DNA of 64,000 nt from Oceanobacillus polygoni (GTDB taxonomy: Bacteria > Bacillota > Bacilli > Bacillales > Amphibacillaceae): NCBI RefSeq assembly GCF_008304605.1, contig NZ_PIJY01000004.1, forward strand, positions 124,001 through 188,000. The letters are read 5' to 3'. Positions within the stretch are counted from its first letter, which is position 1, and the number at the start of each line of letters is the position of its first letter. This document shows, piece by piece, positions 43,850 through 52,917 of the stretch. The notes beneath the pieces are model-generated. The model saw only the letters and a list, made by a program, of their open reading frames with translations. It was not told the origin of the DNA and searched no databases. The position numbers and the translations under genes are program-made.

Positions 43850-44070
43850 AAATGCTGTCCATTAAACCTAAAGAAACTACCATTTCTTATTTATTGATTA
43901 ATTGATGAGGGAAGAATAGAAAAGAAAGCCCTGAAATATATCCAAAAAGATGAAAAATGGTTAAGAGCTCAATTAGCTGAAAAGGGTTATAAGGATTTAA
44001 GCAAGATTTATTATGCTGAGTGGTCTTGCGTGGATGGGTTTGTTGTTAGAGGGGGAAAAGTGATAACGCA
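43850..44070 (+). pseudogene. DUF421 (YetF-like) protein fragment
   Basis: Two frames joined by a frameshift and stops near 43905. The first reads MLSIKPKETTISYLLIN. The second reads DEGRIEKKALKYIQKDEKW followed by LRAQLAEKGYKDLSKIYYAEW. The latter matches the soluble C-terminal part of DUF421 membrane proteins. The membrane part is absent. Not functional. Confidence 0.5.
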
Positions 44071-44132
44071 GATTTATAGCATTGCAAGGGATTCACATAT
44101 GTTTTTAAGTGTTTCCATAACGAATGAAACAA

Positions 44133-44155
44133 GACAAGGCGCATTGCACCTTGTC
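44133..44155 (-). terminator. Terminator of the yhf-like operon
   Basis: Arms GACAAGG and CCTTGTC, extended by GC pairs toward the loop, lie 14 bp past the yhfT stop. On the minus strand TTGTTTC follows. Confidence 0.65.
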
Positions 44156-44168
44156 CCGATTCCTTACA

Positions 44169-45461
44169 TTATTGAGGTATATTCATAACTCCAAGCAATA
44201 CTAAAATATTAACAATAATCCCTACTGCTATTGCCCCTACTGGTCCTACAGCCATTCGAACGATTGGACGCCCAGCTGCTTCATTCAACAGATAGAATCC
44301 AGCAATAAAGAAGAAACCAAATCCTGGTGCAATCATATTTGCAGCATTCGCACCACCAATTAGTAAGGCGACTTCAAGTAATTTGGTCATGGCACTACGA
44401 ATGTTCTCCCCAGAGTTACGGACACCCGGATATTTATCTAGGAATTTAGCAATATAGCTCAATAGCATTACTTCCGCAAAAATTACGACGGCACCAATAA
44501 TAACTGCTAACCACACATTTGGTGAAAATAAACCAACGACGAAGATCAAGGTAAATCCAACTGGACTATAGACACCAGTTGCAATTGCCGTACTTGCAAC
44601 TAATGGAATAAATCCAATTGCTCTTGCTGCTGCAGCAATTCCTGCATCAGATTGCTTACCTTCAGCAAGTAAGTTAAGTGAAATGGGGTCACCAGCCATC
44701 AATAGAAGATTGGTGGCTCCAGCAATCAATGCACCAATAACCATAAAATACACAACATTTTTCTTAATACGTAATACTTTTTCACTGAAAACAGACGCCA
44801 AATCTACAGATGAGCCTTCTTCTGCTTTTTCTCTCATTGCGTAAGCAAATAAGAAAATCATACCGACAATTAAAGCCATACCTTCTTGGTTTAATGTAAT
44901 CACATTATCACCAATTGTAAGTAGTCCTTGTTCATTTACAAATACGGCTAGCTGTCTAACAATAGCTGCTACTGCAAAAGTCAAAATACCTTTTTTAATA
45001 CTGAATTGCAACGCAACTGCCAGTGCAGGGAAAGCCATAAATGTAACAACAACAGGAGTCCCAACCTCCCCAAGTGGCTCAAGGAAATTAACTGGAAGGT
45101 ATTCAAATAATTTAACAAATCCTTCAAGACCAGTTAGAAGTCCCCAACCATAAAGACCACCGATGATAGCTGCGACGGGAGTACCCCACTTGTTCTTAGG
45201 TGTTACTAGTCCAATAATATCGGTTCCTAACAAAATACTGTGGATTAAAATAATACTTGCTGATAATGTAAATGGTATCCCAAACCCAATCACCAATCCG
45301 AAACTCATAGCAAACGCAGTTAAACCAAGTTCTCTACGCTTTAAGCTGCCATCAATATGTTCTGAAACAATTGGTCGTAATCCATCATTAAAAACTGCAA
45401 TATTTCGATTTGCTAAAATAGCAGCTACTGCACCTATTAATACGACAAACAATGTTTCCAT
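44169..45461 (-). CDS. yhfT: YhfT-family membrane protein
   Basis: 430 residues with about 11-12 hydrophobic segments. It matches the YhfT family, present in E. coli in the yhfS-Z (php) cluster and thought to be a transporter. Glycine-rich segments such as FGLVIGFGIPFTLSA and ATGVYSPVGFTLIFVVGLFS are typical. It is the last gene of a long minus-strand operon, 17 bp after yhfU. The transported substrate is unknown; it presumably feeds the enzymes of the cluster. Confidence 0.85.
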   Translation of the reverse strand: METLFVVLIGAVAAILANRNIAVFNDGLRPIVSEHIDGSLKRRELGLTAFAMSFGLVIGFGIPFTLSASIILIHSILLGTDIIGLVTPKNKWGTPVAAIIGGLYGWGLLTGLEGFVKLFEYLPVNFLEPLGEVGTPVVVTFMAFPALAVALQFSIKKGILTFAVAAIVRQLAVFVNEQGLLTIGDNVITLNQEGMALIVGMIFLFAYAMREKAEEGSSVDLASVFSEKVLRIKKNVVYFMVIGALIAGATNLLLMAGDPISLNLLAEGKQSDAGIAAAARAIGFIPLVASTAIATGVYSPVGFTLIFVVGLFSPNVWLAVIIGAVVIFAEVMLLSYIAKFLDKYPGVRNSGENIRSAMTKLLEVALLIGGANAANMIAPGFGFFFIAGFYLLNEAAGRPIVRMAVGPVGAIAVGIIVNILVLLGVMNIPQ

Positions 45462-45478
45462 TTATTTGTCCCCCTATT

Positions 45479-45841
45479 CTATGAATTTGCTTTAATCGCA
45501 TTTAATATCATTGGAACTGCTGTCTCAACATGATCACCTGTAAATCCAAAAGCTTTCTTCCCATTCTTAACTGCTTCAATTACATTCTCTTCTTTAGGCT
45601 TTTTCCCTGGCATTGATACGGTTTCACACTGATTTCTTCCAAGCATTGCAATCGCCATGGCTAATGCACCACCACCACCTGTATGGCATGCACCAAAGTA
45701 GTAATCTGCTTTACCTGTTTTCATTTGCATTGCCGCTTCTAAGTCGGATTTGACAACGGTTTCAATTGTAGGTTCTAACTCCTTTATTAATCTTTCAATC
45801 TCTTTTTTCTCCACTTGACCACCTATTACAATTTTCATCAT
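45479..45841 (-). CDS. yhfU: DUF2620 protein (YhfU-like)
   Basis: 120 residues, soluble, with a glycine-rich loop (YYFGACHTGGGGALAMAIAM near residue 50) and a conserved GFTGDHVETAVP near the C terminus. It matches DUF2620, whose genes accompany yhfT. Its size and loop are reminiscent of PTS EIIB-like or small nucleotide-binding proteins, but no activity is known. It lies 9 bp after the PRD gene. Confidence 0.85.
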   Translation of the reverse strand: MMKIVIGGQVEKKEIERLIKELEPTIETVVKSDLEAAMQMKTGKADYYFGACHTGGGGALAMAIAMLGRNQCETVSMPGKKPKEENVIEAVKNGKKAFGFTGDHVETAVPMILNAIKANS

Positions 45842-45850
45842 AATTCCTCC

Positions 45851-46216
45851 TTATAAATTTGTATTTAACACGGTTACATAATGCATATAAAGAAATTCTT
45901 TTTCTCCCTGTGGTAAAGACTGGTTACAATTATCCTCAATTAAGGCGACTTGTTCTTTAGCTAATCCAAAATGCACAGATTGTTCCACCTCAAGCATTAA
46001 TTCCACTGCTGGTTCTTCTACTTCTTCACCTGCTTCAATTCTTGTAAGTGCCATTGGCAGGTGGGTAAAGAGCATCTCTGCTTGGTCAATATCCGTCTTA
46101 TTAACAACCCCCATGATTTGCGTGAATGCCAGTAAGGCAACTTCATGTGCAGTATTAGAAATCACCTTTTGTTCGAGCAAAAGTTGTAGCCTTTCCTTAT
46201 AAGCCTGTAAATTCAT
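45851..46216 (-). CDS. yhfY: Stand-alone PRD-domain protein (YhfY-like)
   Basis: 121 residues from ATG 46216 (TTGGAGG upstream). It consists of a single PTS regulation domain with the conserved His in THLPMALTRIEAGEE and a second in LYMHYVTVLN. PRDs are phosphorylated by PTS proteins and link activity to sugar status; here no DNA-binding domain is attached. It corresponds to YhfY in the E. coli cluster. It may sense PTS phosphorylation for the pathway. Confidence 0.8.
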   Translation of the reverse strand: MNLQAYKERLQLLLEQKVISNTAHEVALLAFTQIMGVVNKTDIDQAEMLFTHLPMALTRIEAGEEVEEPAVELMLEVEQSVHFGLAKEQVALIEDNCNQSLPQGEKEFLYMHYVTVLNTNL

Positions 46217-46257
46217 AAAAACACCTCCAATTCTTCTAATTGTATGATGAATAACGA

Positions 46258-47331
46258 CTACCAAAAATCTAACCGCGAAACGTGCTGATCATTTTCCAGG
46301 TAGTATCTTCTCCAAACCTCCGGCAAATGAATAGCTCCCTCCAACTGCTGTGCTAAATCAAAAGCGTATCCACAATGAGCAATTCCGCTTTTGGCAATTA
46401 TCGTGATGCCACTAGCCAACGTACTTGTGGGAACAGTAATAGCTGTCGTTTGACACATATTAGCAGCTCGAATAAGGTATTTACCATGGTTTTTGGTTAA
46501 ATTTATGCCAGCTTCTCCAAAATGCTGTGGGATGGTTTCCCCATATCCATATACGTCAACAGGTCCTTCACAGGTAAGAATCATATCCGCTTGTCTCTCT
46601 TGCAAACAATAACGAATGACGTCAATAGCTGTCTTTCTCTCATCAATTCCATTCATATCAATCTCTTCGATTTGATATTGACTCAATTGAATAGAAGCTA
46701 AGTGTTCCATTACTTTATCATGCATATCTATCTGATCGGGACCGATTATAGATCCCTTTTTAGGAATTACAATTTTTAACCTTTTCTCTGAAGCTGGCGT
46801 TAAATTTTGTTCAAGCATGCATTCCATTACTTCTTTTAACATCGAAATGCGCTTTGCAATGACACCTATACTCCCTGTAAATTCATACTGGTCAGTGGAC
46901 AGCTTTTTATTTTTTACAAACAGCCCAGTTCCTGCACCAATTATGGATGGCAGCTGGCAGCTCATTGCAGGTGCAAGCACAGAACCACCACCGTCTGTAC
47001 CTATAACAAAATCGTTGATTCCTTTTAAAATATTGATAGGTCCACCACTAGTTGAACCGGTCATAGCGCGATACGTTAATGGGTTTATTAAATCCGTATC
47101 TATCGCCCTCCCCTTATCAGCAGATTTATCAATGGTTAGCCAAGCAAAATTCGCATGTGTCCGAACCCGCCGGATTATGTTTTCCGGAATTTGACTCGTA
47201 TTCTTTATTCCGAAATAGAGCATATTCCTATTTTTATCCCTTATTTCATTCACTATCATTGGATTAACCGCAATTACAGATCTACCTATTTCTCCTTTTG
47301 CTAGCTGGATTTTATCTATCAGGCCCGGCAT
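46258..47331 (-). CDS. Short amidase-signature-like protein within the yhf operon
   Basis: 357 residues from ATG 47331 (GGAGGGAG upstream); a longer frame to 47394 lacks an RBS. The amidase signature is recognisable: a Ser/Gly loop TGSTSGGP near residue 93 (cis-Ser position), then GTDGGGSVLAPAM near residue 112 (nucleophilic Ser position). A candidate catalytic Lys is in LTIDKSADKG near residue 68. Typical members have 450-500 residues, so this is a reduced form. It is not part of the E. coli yhf cluster. It may hydrolyse an amide bond in the unknown substrate. Confidence 0.6.
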   Translation of the reverse strand: MPGLIDKIQLAKGEIGRSVIAVNPMIVNEIRDKNRNMLYFGIKNTSQIPENIIRRVRTHANFAWLTIDKSADKGRAIDTDLINPLTYRAMTGSTSGGPINILKGINDFVIGTDGGGSVLAPAMSCQLPSIIGAGTGLFVKNKKLSTDQYEFTGSIGVIAKRISMLKEVMECMLEQNLTPASEKRLKIVIPKKGSIIGPDQIDMHDKVMEHLASIQLSQYQIEEIDMNGIDERKTAIDVIRYCLQERQADMILTCEGPVDVYGYGETIPQHFGEAGINLTKNHGKYLIRAANMCQTTAITVPTSTLASGITIIAKSGIAHCGYAFDLAQQLEGAIHLPEVWRRYYLENDQHVSRLDFW

Positions 47332-47417
47332 GATAGCTCCCTCCATATTTTCTTCATAACAAGTTATTATTGTAATACTTACCATTCCTTTCATTTATAG
47401 ATTTCAAAAGCCATCAT

Positions 47418-48587
47418 TTATTCGTCTATATTATTAGTTGGAATAACATGTCCTACTGAATCATAAATTCCTAAAAGCTTCGGATTAGCATTTATATTTT
47501 CAACGATCGCTATCTGGGCATTTGTCACAAAAACCTGGGTACGAAACGCATAAATAACGGTATCACCAACATGTGCATCCTCTGTTTCCAATGTTCCATA
47601 ATAATCAATATTTGCCGGATCATTTTCAATCACTGAAACTCTTTGCAAATTCCTTTTATCCGTTGCAACTAAAGCACCTTCCATACGTGATCGTGGATAG
47701 AAGCCACCTCCAAACACATATGCCTGGTGATTATATAGATGAGATACCTCGGTTACATAAACCATCGATGGCTTTTCAGGCAGGTCACCCGAGGCATGTA
47801 AAGGAGTTGTGCCAGTCATAGCATGACCCGGCTCCCCTTGTGTAGCGCCATTTTCTTTTAATAGTTTCATCGTAGCTGTAGAGGTTGCACTTGGCATATT
47901 CATCTCTAAGTCATGGATACCTTTTTCAGCTAACAATTTCTTAGCTTGTTGCATCGTTAAAACGTTTTGCGTTACCTGTGGTAAATTATCCTTAATTAAC
48001 ACACACGGAAAACTCGTTAATCCTGCGATTTCGATACCTGATAATCGCATTAAACTTTCCACATCATGATTCAGTTGGGATAATGTAAATCCTCCATTTT
48101 GACCGTTATACAAAAAATCTTCTGTATCGGCAATTCGTAAAAATATTTTCTGCTTTTTATCCATTTGTACCGCAACTTCACTAATCTGACGTGCATTTTC
48201 ATAACTAAAAACGGTTACAAATTCTGGTTCTAATTGCAAGATTGTACGAATCATCCCCTTTGGAATTTGCACTAAATGTCCAACATGACCAATTTTAATC
48301 CCATATTGATTTAATGTAATTGCTTCCCAAGGATCTACTGCTACCGCTTTCTTAATACCAGCATCAACAATAGCCCTAGCAACTAATTCATTTCTGCCAA
48401 ACTGTTTTGTCATAAACAATAATTCAATATCCTGTTTTTTGGCTTCTTTGGACAACATTTGAACATTATGCTTCACCATATCTAAATCAAGTACATATGT
48501 GTTTGGTGAAATTAGTCCTTGCTGGTGGAACTGAATCGCTGTTTCAATTAATTTTCTATTCTGTTTCAATGTTGCATCTAAAAACAT
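47418..48587 (-). CDS. yhfX: YhfX-family PLP-dependent enzyme
   Basis: 389 residues with an alanine-racemase-like N-terminal barrel. The PLP-binding Lys is probably in LLFMTKQFGRNELVA near residue 63, and the C-terminal beta domain has YVFGGGFYPRSRMEG near residue 290. It matches YhfX, a homologue of amino acid racemases/decarboxylases of unknown substrate. The gene lies between the amidase-like and yhfW genes with short gaps, so it is translated from the same message. Confidence 0.87.
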   Translation of the reverse strand: MFLDATLKQNRKLIETAIQFHQQGLISPNTYVLDLDMVKHNVQMLSKEAKKQDIELLFMTKQFGRNELVARAIVDAGIKKAVAVDPWEAITLNQYGIKIGHVGHLVQIPKGMIRTILQLEPEFVTVFSYENARQISEVAVQMDKKQKIFLRIADTEDFLYNGQNGGFTLSQLNHDVESLMRLSGIEIAGLTSFPCVLIKDNLPQVTQNVLTMQQAKKLLAEKGIHDLEMNMPSATSTATMKLLKENGATQGEPGHAMTGTTPLHASGDLPEKPSMVYVTEVSHLYNHQAYVFGGGFYPRSRMEGALVATDKRNLQRVSVIENDPANIDYYGTLETEDAHVGDTVIYAFRTQVFVTNAQIAIVENINANPKLLGIYDSVGHVIPTNNIDE

Positions 48588-48602
48588 TCGAAAACCTCCT
48601 CT

Positions 48603-49811
48603 CTACTTTATTAAAGGAAGAAATGACGTGCCATTTTCGGTCCTATCCAACCCTAAATAGGCTGCACCTGTAGCTGCAATATCAGATAATGTTTTTCTTT
48701 CTCCAAGATATTCAGGCACTTTTTGTTTCTGATACGCTAATAAATACGTTTTTTCTCGAGTATGCTGATTATGACCAATCGTTGGATCATTTCCATGGTC
48801 AGCACTCAATATTAAAAGATCTTCTTCCGTCATTTTTTCAATAATTTTTGGTAAATAGCGATCGACTAGCTCAATTCGATTTGCATACCGTTCAGGGTTC
48901 TGTGCATGCCCTGCTAAATCCGTTTCCTGAATCGTAGCTGCAATTACACCATGCTGCACATGGTCCATTTCGTTTATAATATCCTTCATGACTTGCTCCG
49001 TATCAACGCCGGGTAGTTTTGTAGCATCCTCACAATAAATGACATCCTGCATCTTCCCAACGAGCGATACATCCAGACCTGCTTTTTTTGCCAGAGTAGG
49101 TAACTGATATTCAGGTGATATACCATATCCTAAATGCCGTACCTGATACCCTTGTTTATAGACATTTGATTTTGGAGAGTTTACACCTACTAGGCCATCC
49201 TCTCTTCTTTCTACTGATTTTCGTAAATGCTGTGGTGTTACATTTTCTCCACCGAGTGCAATAACACGATTCACTTTCACCTGTTTACGTACACATTGAC
49301 CAATTCTTAATACCTCTTCAAAGGCTATATAATCAAGCGGGGCTGTTACATTATAAATTTGACCAAAATCCGTTTCGATATTGTCCGCAACAATAACTAA
49401 ATCATTTACTAGTAAATAGGCTAAATTAGCATCTGGAATTTTCACCTCATATCCTTCTTTTTCCAATGCAAGCTTTACCTCTTCCATATTGTCAATAAAG
49501 GGGGCTAAATATGTTTTCTTCGGTTTAGAGCCCATGATTTCATTATGACCTTCGAAGCTATCCGCTCCATTATGCATCAAATTTAGGCACCCATAGCTGG
49601 CAAAATGATTATCACTTGTTTTCAAGGCTGGATGATTCACAATCTTGTTAATCCCTAGTTTCTCTAGGGTAGGGATTTGAATGGATGGAACCGCATCCAT
49701 AATATGATAGAATGTATTTGCTCCTATATCCTGTGGGTGGTAGTATTTGGCATCCTCCATATACCCAACGCCTAAGCTATCTAAGATGATTATCATAACT
49801 CTTTTTTTCAA
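48603..49811 (-). CDS. yhfW: Phosphopentomutase-like protein (YhfW)
   Basis: 402 residues of the alkaline phosphatase superfamily, related to DeoB. The metal-binding Asp is in IIILDSLGVGYMEDA at the start. The nucleophile loop reads GADSFEGHNEIMG near residue 88, with Ser where DeoB has Thr. C-terminal ligands are in LSADHGNDPTIGHNQHTREK near residue 335. It probably moves or removes a phosphate on a sugar-like compound. It matches YhfW. No nucleoside catabolic genes are nearby, so a role in deoxyribose metabolism is unlikely. Confidence 0.87.
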   Translation of the reverse strand: MKKRVMIIILDSLGVGYMEDAKYYHPQDIGANTFYHIMDAVPSIQIPTLEKLGINKIVNHPALKTSDNHFASYGCLNLMHNGADSFEGHNEIMGSKPKKTYLAPFIDNMEEVKLALEKEGYEVKIPDANLAYLLVNDLVIVADNIETDFGQIYNVTAPLDYIAFEEVLRIGQCVRKQVKVNRVIALGGENVTPQHLRKSVERREDGLVGVNSPKSNVYKQGYQVRHLGYGISPEYQLPTLAKKAGLDVSLVGKMQDVIYCEDATKLPGVDTEQVMKDIINEMDHVQHGVIAATIQETDLAGHAQNPERYANRIELVDRYLPKIIEKMTEEDLLILSADHGNDPTIGHNQHTREKTYLLAYQKQKVPEYLGERKTLSDIAATGAAYLGLDRTENGTSFLPLIK

Positions 49812-49823
49812 GCTAATTCCTCC

Positions 49824-50933
49824 CTATTTACTTCGCTGCTTTGCTTGCTCAATGGATAAGGTAAGGATTCTAATAACGGTATCAACCCCGCTTCGTAAAG
49901 GATTTATACGAATCATTTTTTTCGCTAACGATGGATCAGAAGCTAAAAACGTACCAGACACCTTATAGAACATTGGTACAAATTCATATTTCGATTCTGC
50001 TCCTACGGGATTCGGTGCAGCCCCAAATTCATTAGCATGGAGGAGTACTTGTTCTGCAATTGGTTCATCGAACTCCACCAGTAGTACCTTTGATTGAGCA
50101 TTCGCGAGAAAGGCGCTTTTCACACCAGACACAGCTCCATGGTTAAGCTGTTTGACTAATCGCTCATTTACTCCAGCTTGAATTGCTAACATGACAGGTG
50201 CATAAATAAGACCTCTTAATGCTTCTAATGCTTCATATCCTTGAACTTGACTCCCACCAGAATAGTTAAATGCTTCTATCTTTTCGATCAAATTTGCCTT
50301 CCCTGCGATCAGACCTACACCTTCTGGTCCTAATAACTTAAACAGAGAAAAGGTAGATAGATCAGCTCCGATTTGTGCTCCAATCTGATCCACTTTCATC
50401 GCAGCATAGTTATCATCCGTAATAATAGTCAGAGATGGTTCAACCGATTGAATGACTTCAATTATTTCGGCAAAATCATAATGATCGTTTATTTGTTGAC
50501 GCGTATGTTGGATCAGTACTCCTTTTAAATCAGGGTGTGCAGCAATTACTGCTTTAACTTCCTCCTGATTATGAAAATCGACTGCAATTGGAATTATCCC
50601 CATTGATTCTATGGTTGTTTTACTAGTTGGATAGATAGGAGCGTCATGCACTAAAATCTTATCATTCGGTTTTAAGAAACTCATAAAACCGTAGCGTAAT
50701 GCGCCGGTTCCAGCTCCACGAACTAATTTCGCCCGTTCAACACCAAAGAACGCTGCTAGTACTTCCTCTACCTTCTTTGTATAAATCGGTTTATTCAGTC
50801 CCTTTACAACACCCAAATCACCAAGTGAAAGAATCTCATCACCTCTAAAGTGCTTTGTAATCACATCGATTAATAAAAATTGTCTTTGCTGCGCTTCCTC
50901 TAAGGAAATACTCTTTAGTGGACTTGTTTGCAT
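49824..50933 (-). CDS. yhfS: YhfS-family aminotransferase-like PLP enzyme
   Basis: 369 residues from ATG 50933 (AAGG 8 nt upstream). Class V aminotransferase/cysteine desulfurase fold: the PLP-binding Lys is in STFSLFKLLGPEGVGLIAG near residue 215, and a preceding TDDNYA Asp near residue 185 contacts the pyridine nitrogen. It matches YhfS. It is placed directly after the phosphotriesterase-like gene, with the RBS in the spacer. Substrate unknown; with YhfX it gives the cluster two PLP enzymes. Confidence 0.85.
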   Translation of the reverse strand: MQTSPLKSISLEEAQQRQFLLIDVITKHFRGDEILSLGDLGVVKGLNKPIYTKKVEEVLAAFFGVERAKLVRGAGTGALRYGFMSFLKPNDKILVHDAPIYPTSKTTIESMGIIPIAVDFHNQEEVKAVIAAHPDLKGVLIQHTRQQINDHYDFAEIIEVIQSVEPSLTIITDDNYAAMKVDQIGAQIGADLSTFSLFKLLGPEGVGLIAGKANLIEKIEAFNYSGGSQVQGYEALEALRGLIYAPVMLAIQAGVNERLVKQLNHGAVSGVKSAFLANAQSKVLLVEFDEPIAEQVLLHANEFGAAPNPVGAESKYEFVPMFYKVSGTFLASDPSLAKKMIRINPLRSGVDTVIRILTLSIEQAKQRSK

Positions 50934-50943
50934 TAAAATCACC

Positions 50944-51819
50944 TTAGCCTTTCATAAACGTGATGGGATTTTTCACTAGTAATTTATCAATGGAAGCTCC
51001 TGTAATTCCAGAACGCTCCAGCATTGGGATAAACGTATCTATTAAATATGCATAGCCCAGCCCACCTTGATACTCTAAATGTGACTTTCTTGTTATATCC
51101 ATTGATAAAACGACTTGATCCATGTAGCCTCTTTCTTGTATTTCCTTTAATATATCTGCTCGCACTTGATCTGGCATATAATTTTCTTTGCCGATTGTAT
51201 CAAATTCAACATATGCCCCTTCTCGCAACATGTGGAGAATATAGTCTTTATCCCCGGTTAAATCAACATGTCCGATAATAACTCTGCTTAAATCAATTCC
51301 ATTTTCTTTGAAAAATGCTACCTGTTCATGCCCGAGTGTTCCTAAAGTCGTATGCGTTGTAATCGGCTTTCCTGTTTCTTTATGTGCAATAACAACCGCT
51401 TCAAATACCTTTTTTTCTGTCTCAGTCCATTTATGATGGCTCGTGCCAATTTCCCCAATGATTTCAGCCTTTACAGACGTTCCTTTTATACCTTCATTTA
51501 TGTCTTTAATCATTCTTTCCGCAAGCTCTTCCCTTGTTTCCCTGAATACTTGAATCGGATAAAATTTTTCCTGATAAAATCCAGTTGAACAAATAATATT
51601 CATACCACTTTCTTCAGCTACTTTTTGGACATAGGGAATATTTCTCCCCATTCCAAAGTTAGTTACATCAATAATATTACGAACACCTTTATCATATAAC
51701 TTTTTATATTCTCGAACTGTTTCCGAAAATACATCCAGCTGACAATCTTCATTATTCTTAATTTCCGATAAATCAATCGTTGTATGCTCGTGCATATAGG
51801 TTATTCCATCTACTAACAA
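50944..51819 (-). CDS. php: Phosphotriesterase homology protein (Php/YhfV)
   Basis: 291 residues from TTG 51819 (AAGGGAGA 9 nt upstream; GTG 51828 is too close). TIM-barrel hydrolase with the binuclear metal ligands in place: HEH (MHEHT) at about 9-13, Glu in IGEIGTS near residue 125, His in THTTLG near residue 157, His in IGHVDL near residue 187 and Asp in SMDITRKS near residue 242. It matches Php/YhfV and related lactonases and esterases. True phosphotriesterase activity has not been seen for E. coli Php, so a lactone or phosphoester substrate is open. Confidence 0.87.
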   Translation of the reverse strand: MLVDGITYMHEHTTIDLSEIKNNEDCQLDVFSETVREYKKLYDKGVRNIIDVTNFGMGRNIPYVQKVAEESGMNIICSTGFYQEKFYPIQVFRETREELAERMIKDINEGIKGTSVKAEIIGEIGTSHHKWTETEKKVFEAVVIAHKETGKPITTHTTLGTLGHEQVAFFKENGIDLSRVIIGHVDLTGDKDYILHMLREGAYVEFDTIGKENYMPDQVRADILKEIQERGYMDQVVLSMDITRKSHLEYQGGLGYAYLIDTFIPMLERSGITGASIDKLLVKNPITFMKG

Positions 51820-51891
51820 CTGTATCACTCTCCCTTAAGTGGGGCAGGAGATAGAATTCCTGATTTCTCTGTTCCTGTATGCTGTATATTG

Positions 51892-52818
51892 TTAATACCG
51901 TGGAATTTTATCCCCTGACTCAACTTGCCTTTGAATTTCTAAAATGCTTTTTATTTCAACAGTCCCCCACTTTTCAGCGATTTCTTGCTCTCTATCACCA
52001 TCAATTATAATAACTGCTTCTGACGTTTCTTCTGCGATTTTCTTGGCTTCCGGCAGCTGGAAATCAATTGCTTTAAAAGATTTTGTTATTCGTTTGTCAT
52101 CTATACTCCAGATAGCAGCATCTAATTGCTTGGAATCTAGCATATCTAAAAGTTGCATATAATTAATATGCACATACTCTACGTCCAGCCCCTTGAATTC
52201 GCTGAACGTTAATTCTTTTTGGTCAGGTGAATCCATATCGACTCCTACTCGCATTCCATTTCGAATCGAATTTTCCTGTTGATCAGCCAGAAAGATTTTA
52301 TGTGCTGATACATAGCTATTAATGCCAAATTCCTTCATGATTTTTAAGTTGGGATAATTCGATAAACTATTAACTGCTGTCATCTTCGAAACAATTGAAA
52401 AATCACTTCGCTTTGTACGGATAGATTCAATCCGGTTTAAACCTCCACGCATGTAGGATAAATTAATTCTTTTGCCAGATAATTCAAAGGCTTCAACCAT
52501 GCCAGTGGCGAGTCCTTCATATTTTCTTGAATATGGCAGTGGCATGGAGCCAATCAATGGTGCTATACCAGCAATTTCCTGCAGTAGCTCAATATCTTTA
52601 TCTACTAAATAGGTTCCTAGATGCCCTCTTGCCTCCAGTCGAATTGCTTTTAATTCTTCTAATAAACCCAGCGCAATTTGTACGGTTCCTCTACCAATGG
52701 ATAACTTTACACTATAGTCAGTAACTCTAGGAATCTTATTACCAATCTCTACGTCTAATAATTCTTTTGCAATATTTTTGGCTGTTAACCCATTTTTTGA
52801 ATATAATTTTTCCCACAT
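51892..52818 (-). CDS. yhfZ: YhfZ-family transcriptional regulator
   Basis: 308 residues. The N-terminal GntR-like helix-turn-helix covers about 10-70 (LSIGRGTVQIALGLLEELKA). The C-terminal domain resembles a periplasmic-binding-protein fold and would bind the inducer. It matches YhfZ, the regulator at the end of the E. coli php cluster. Here it is the first gene of the operon and has a perfect 7-bp inverted repeat plus a cre-like site upstream, so autoregulation is expected. Confidence 0.83.
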   Translation of the reverse strand: MWEKLYSKNGLTAKNIAKELLDVEIGNKIPRVTDYSVKLSIGRGTVQIALGLLEELKAIRLEARGHLGTYLVDKDIELLQEIAGIAPLIGSMPLPYSRKYEGLATGMVEAFELSGKRINLSYMRGGLNRIESIRTKRSDFSIVSKMTAVNSLSNYPNLKIMKEFGINSYVSAHKIFLADQQENSIRNGMRVGVDMDSPDQKELTFSEFKGLDVEYVHINYMQLLDMLDSKQLDAAIWSIDDKRITKSFKAIDFQLPEAKKIAEETSEAVIIIDGDREQEIAEKWGTVEIKSILEIQRQVESGDKIPRY

Positions 52819-52834
52819 ATCATTACCTCAAATC

Positions 52835-52856
52835 AATATACTGTTTTTTGTATATT
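52835..52856 (-). promoter_or_regulatory. Putative YhfZ operator 1
   Basis: AATATAC-N8-GTATATT, 17 bp upstream of the yhfZ start. The same perfect repeat with the same spacing is at 54331-54352 upstream of the glcD-like gene. The TATAAT-like sequence of the minus-strand promoter overlaps its edge. Confidence 0.7.
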
Positions 52857-52860
52857 ATAA

Positions 52861-52876
52861 GTATAAGCGTTTACAA
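52861..52876 (-). promoter_or_regulatory. cre-like site upstream of yhfZ
   Basis: GTATAAGCGTTTACAA matches the cre consensus with two mismatches and lies next to the putative operator, within the promoter of the yhf operon. Confidence 0.5.
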
Positions 52877-52917
52877 CAGGTAAATCAATGGGTTTATTGA
52901 ATCAAAAACTTCCTATA

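Noticed and set aside
48603-49811. deoB phosphopentomutase of nucleoside catabolism
   Set aside because: The nucleophile loop differs (ADSFEGH instead of a KDT-type loop), and the neighbours are yhf genes, with no deo or pup genes.
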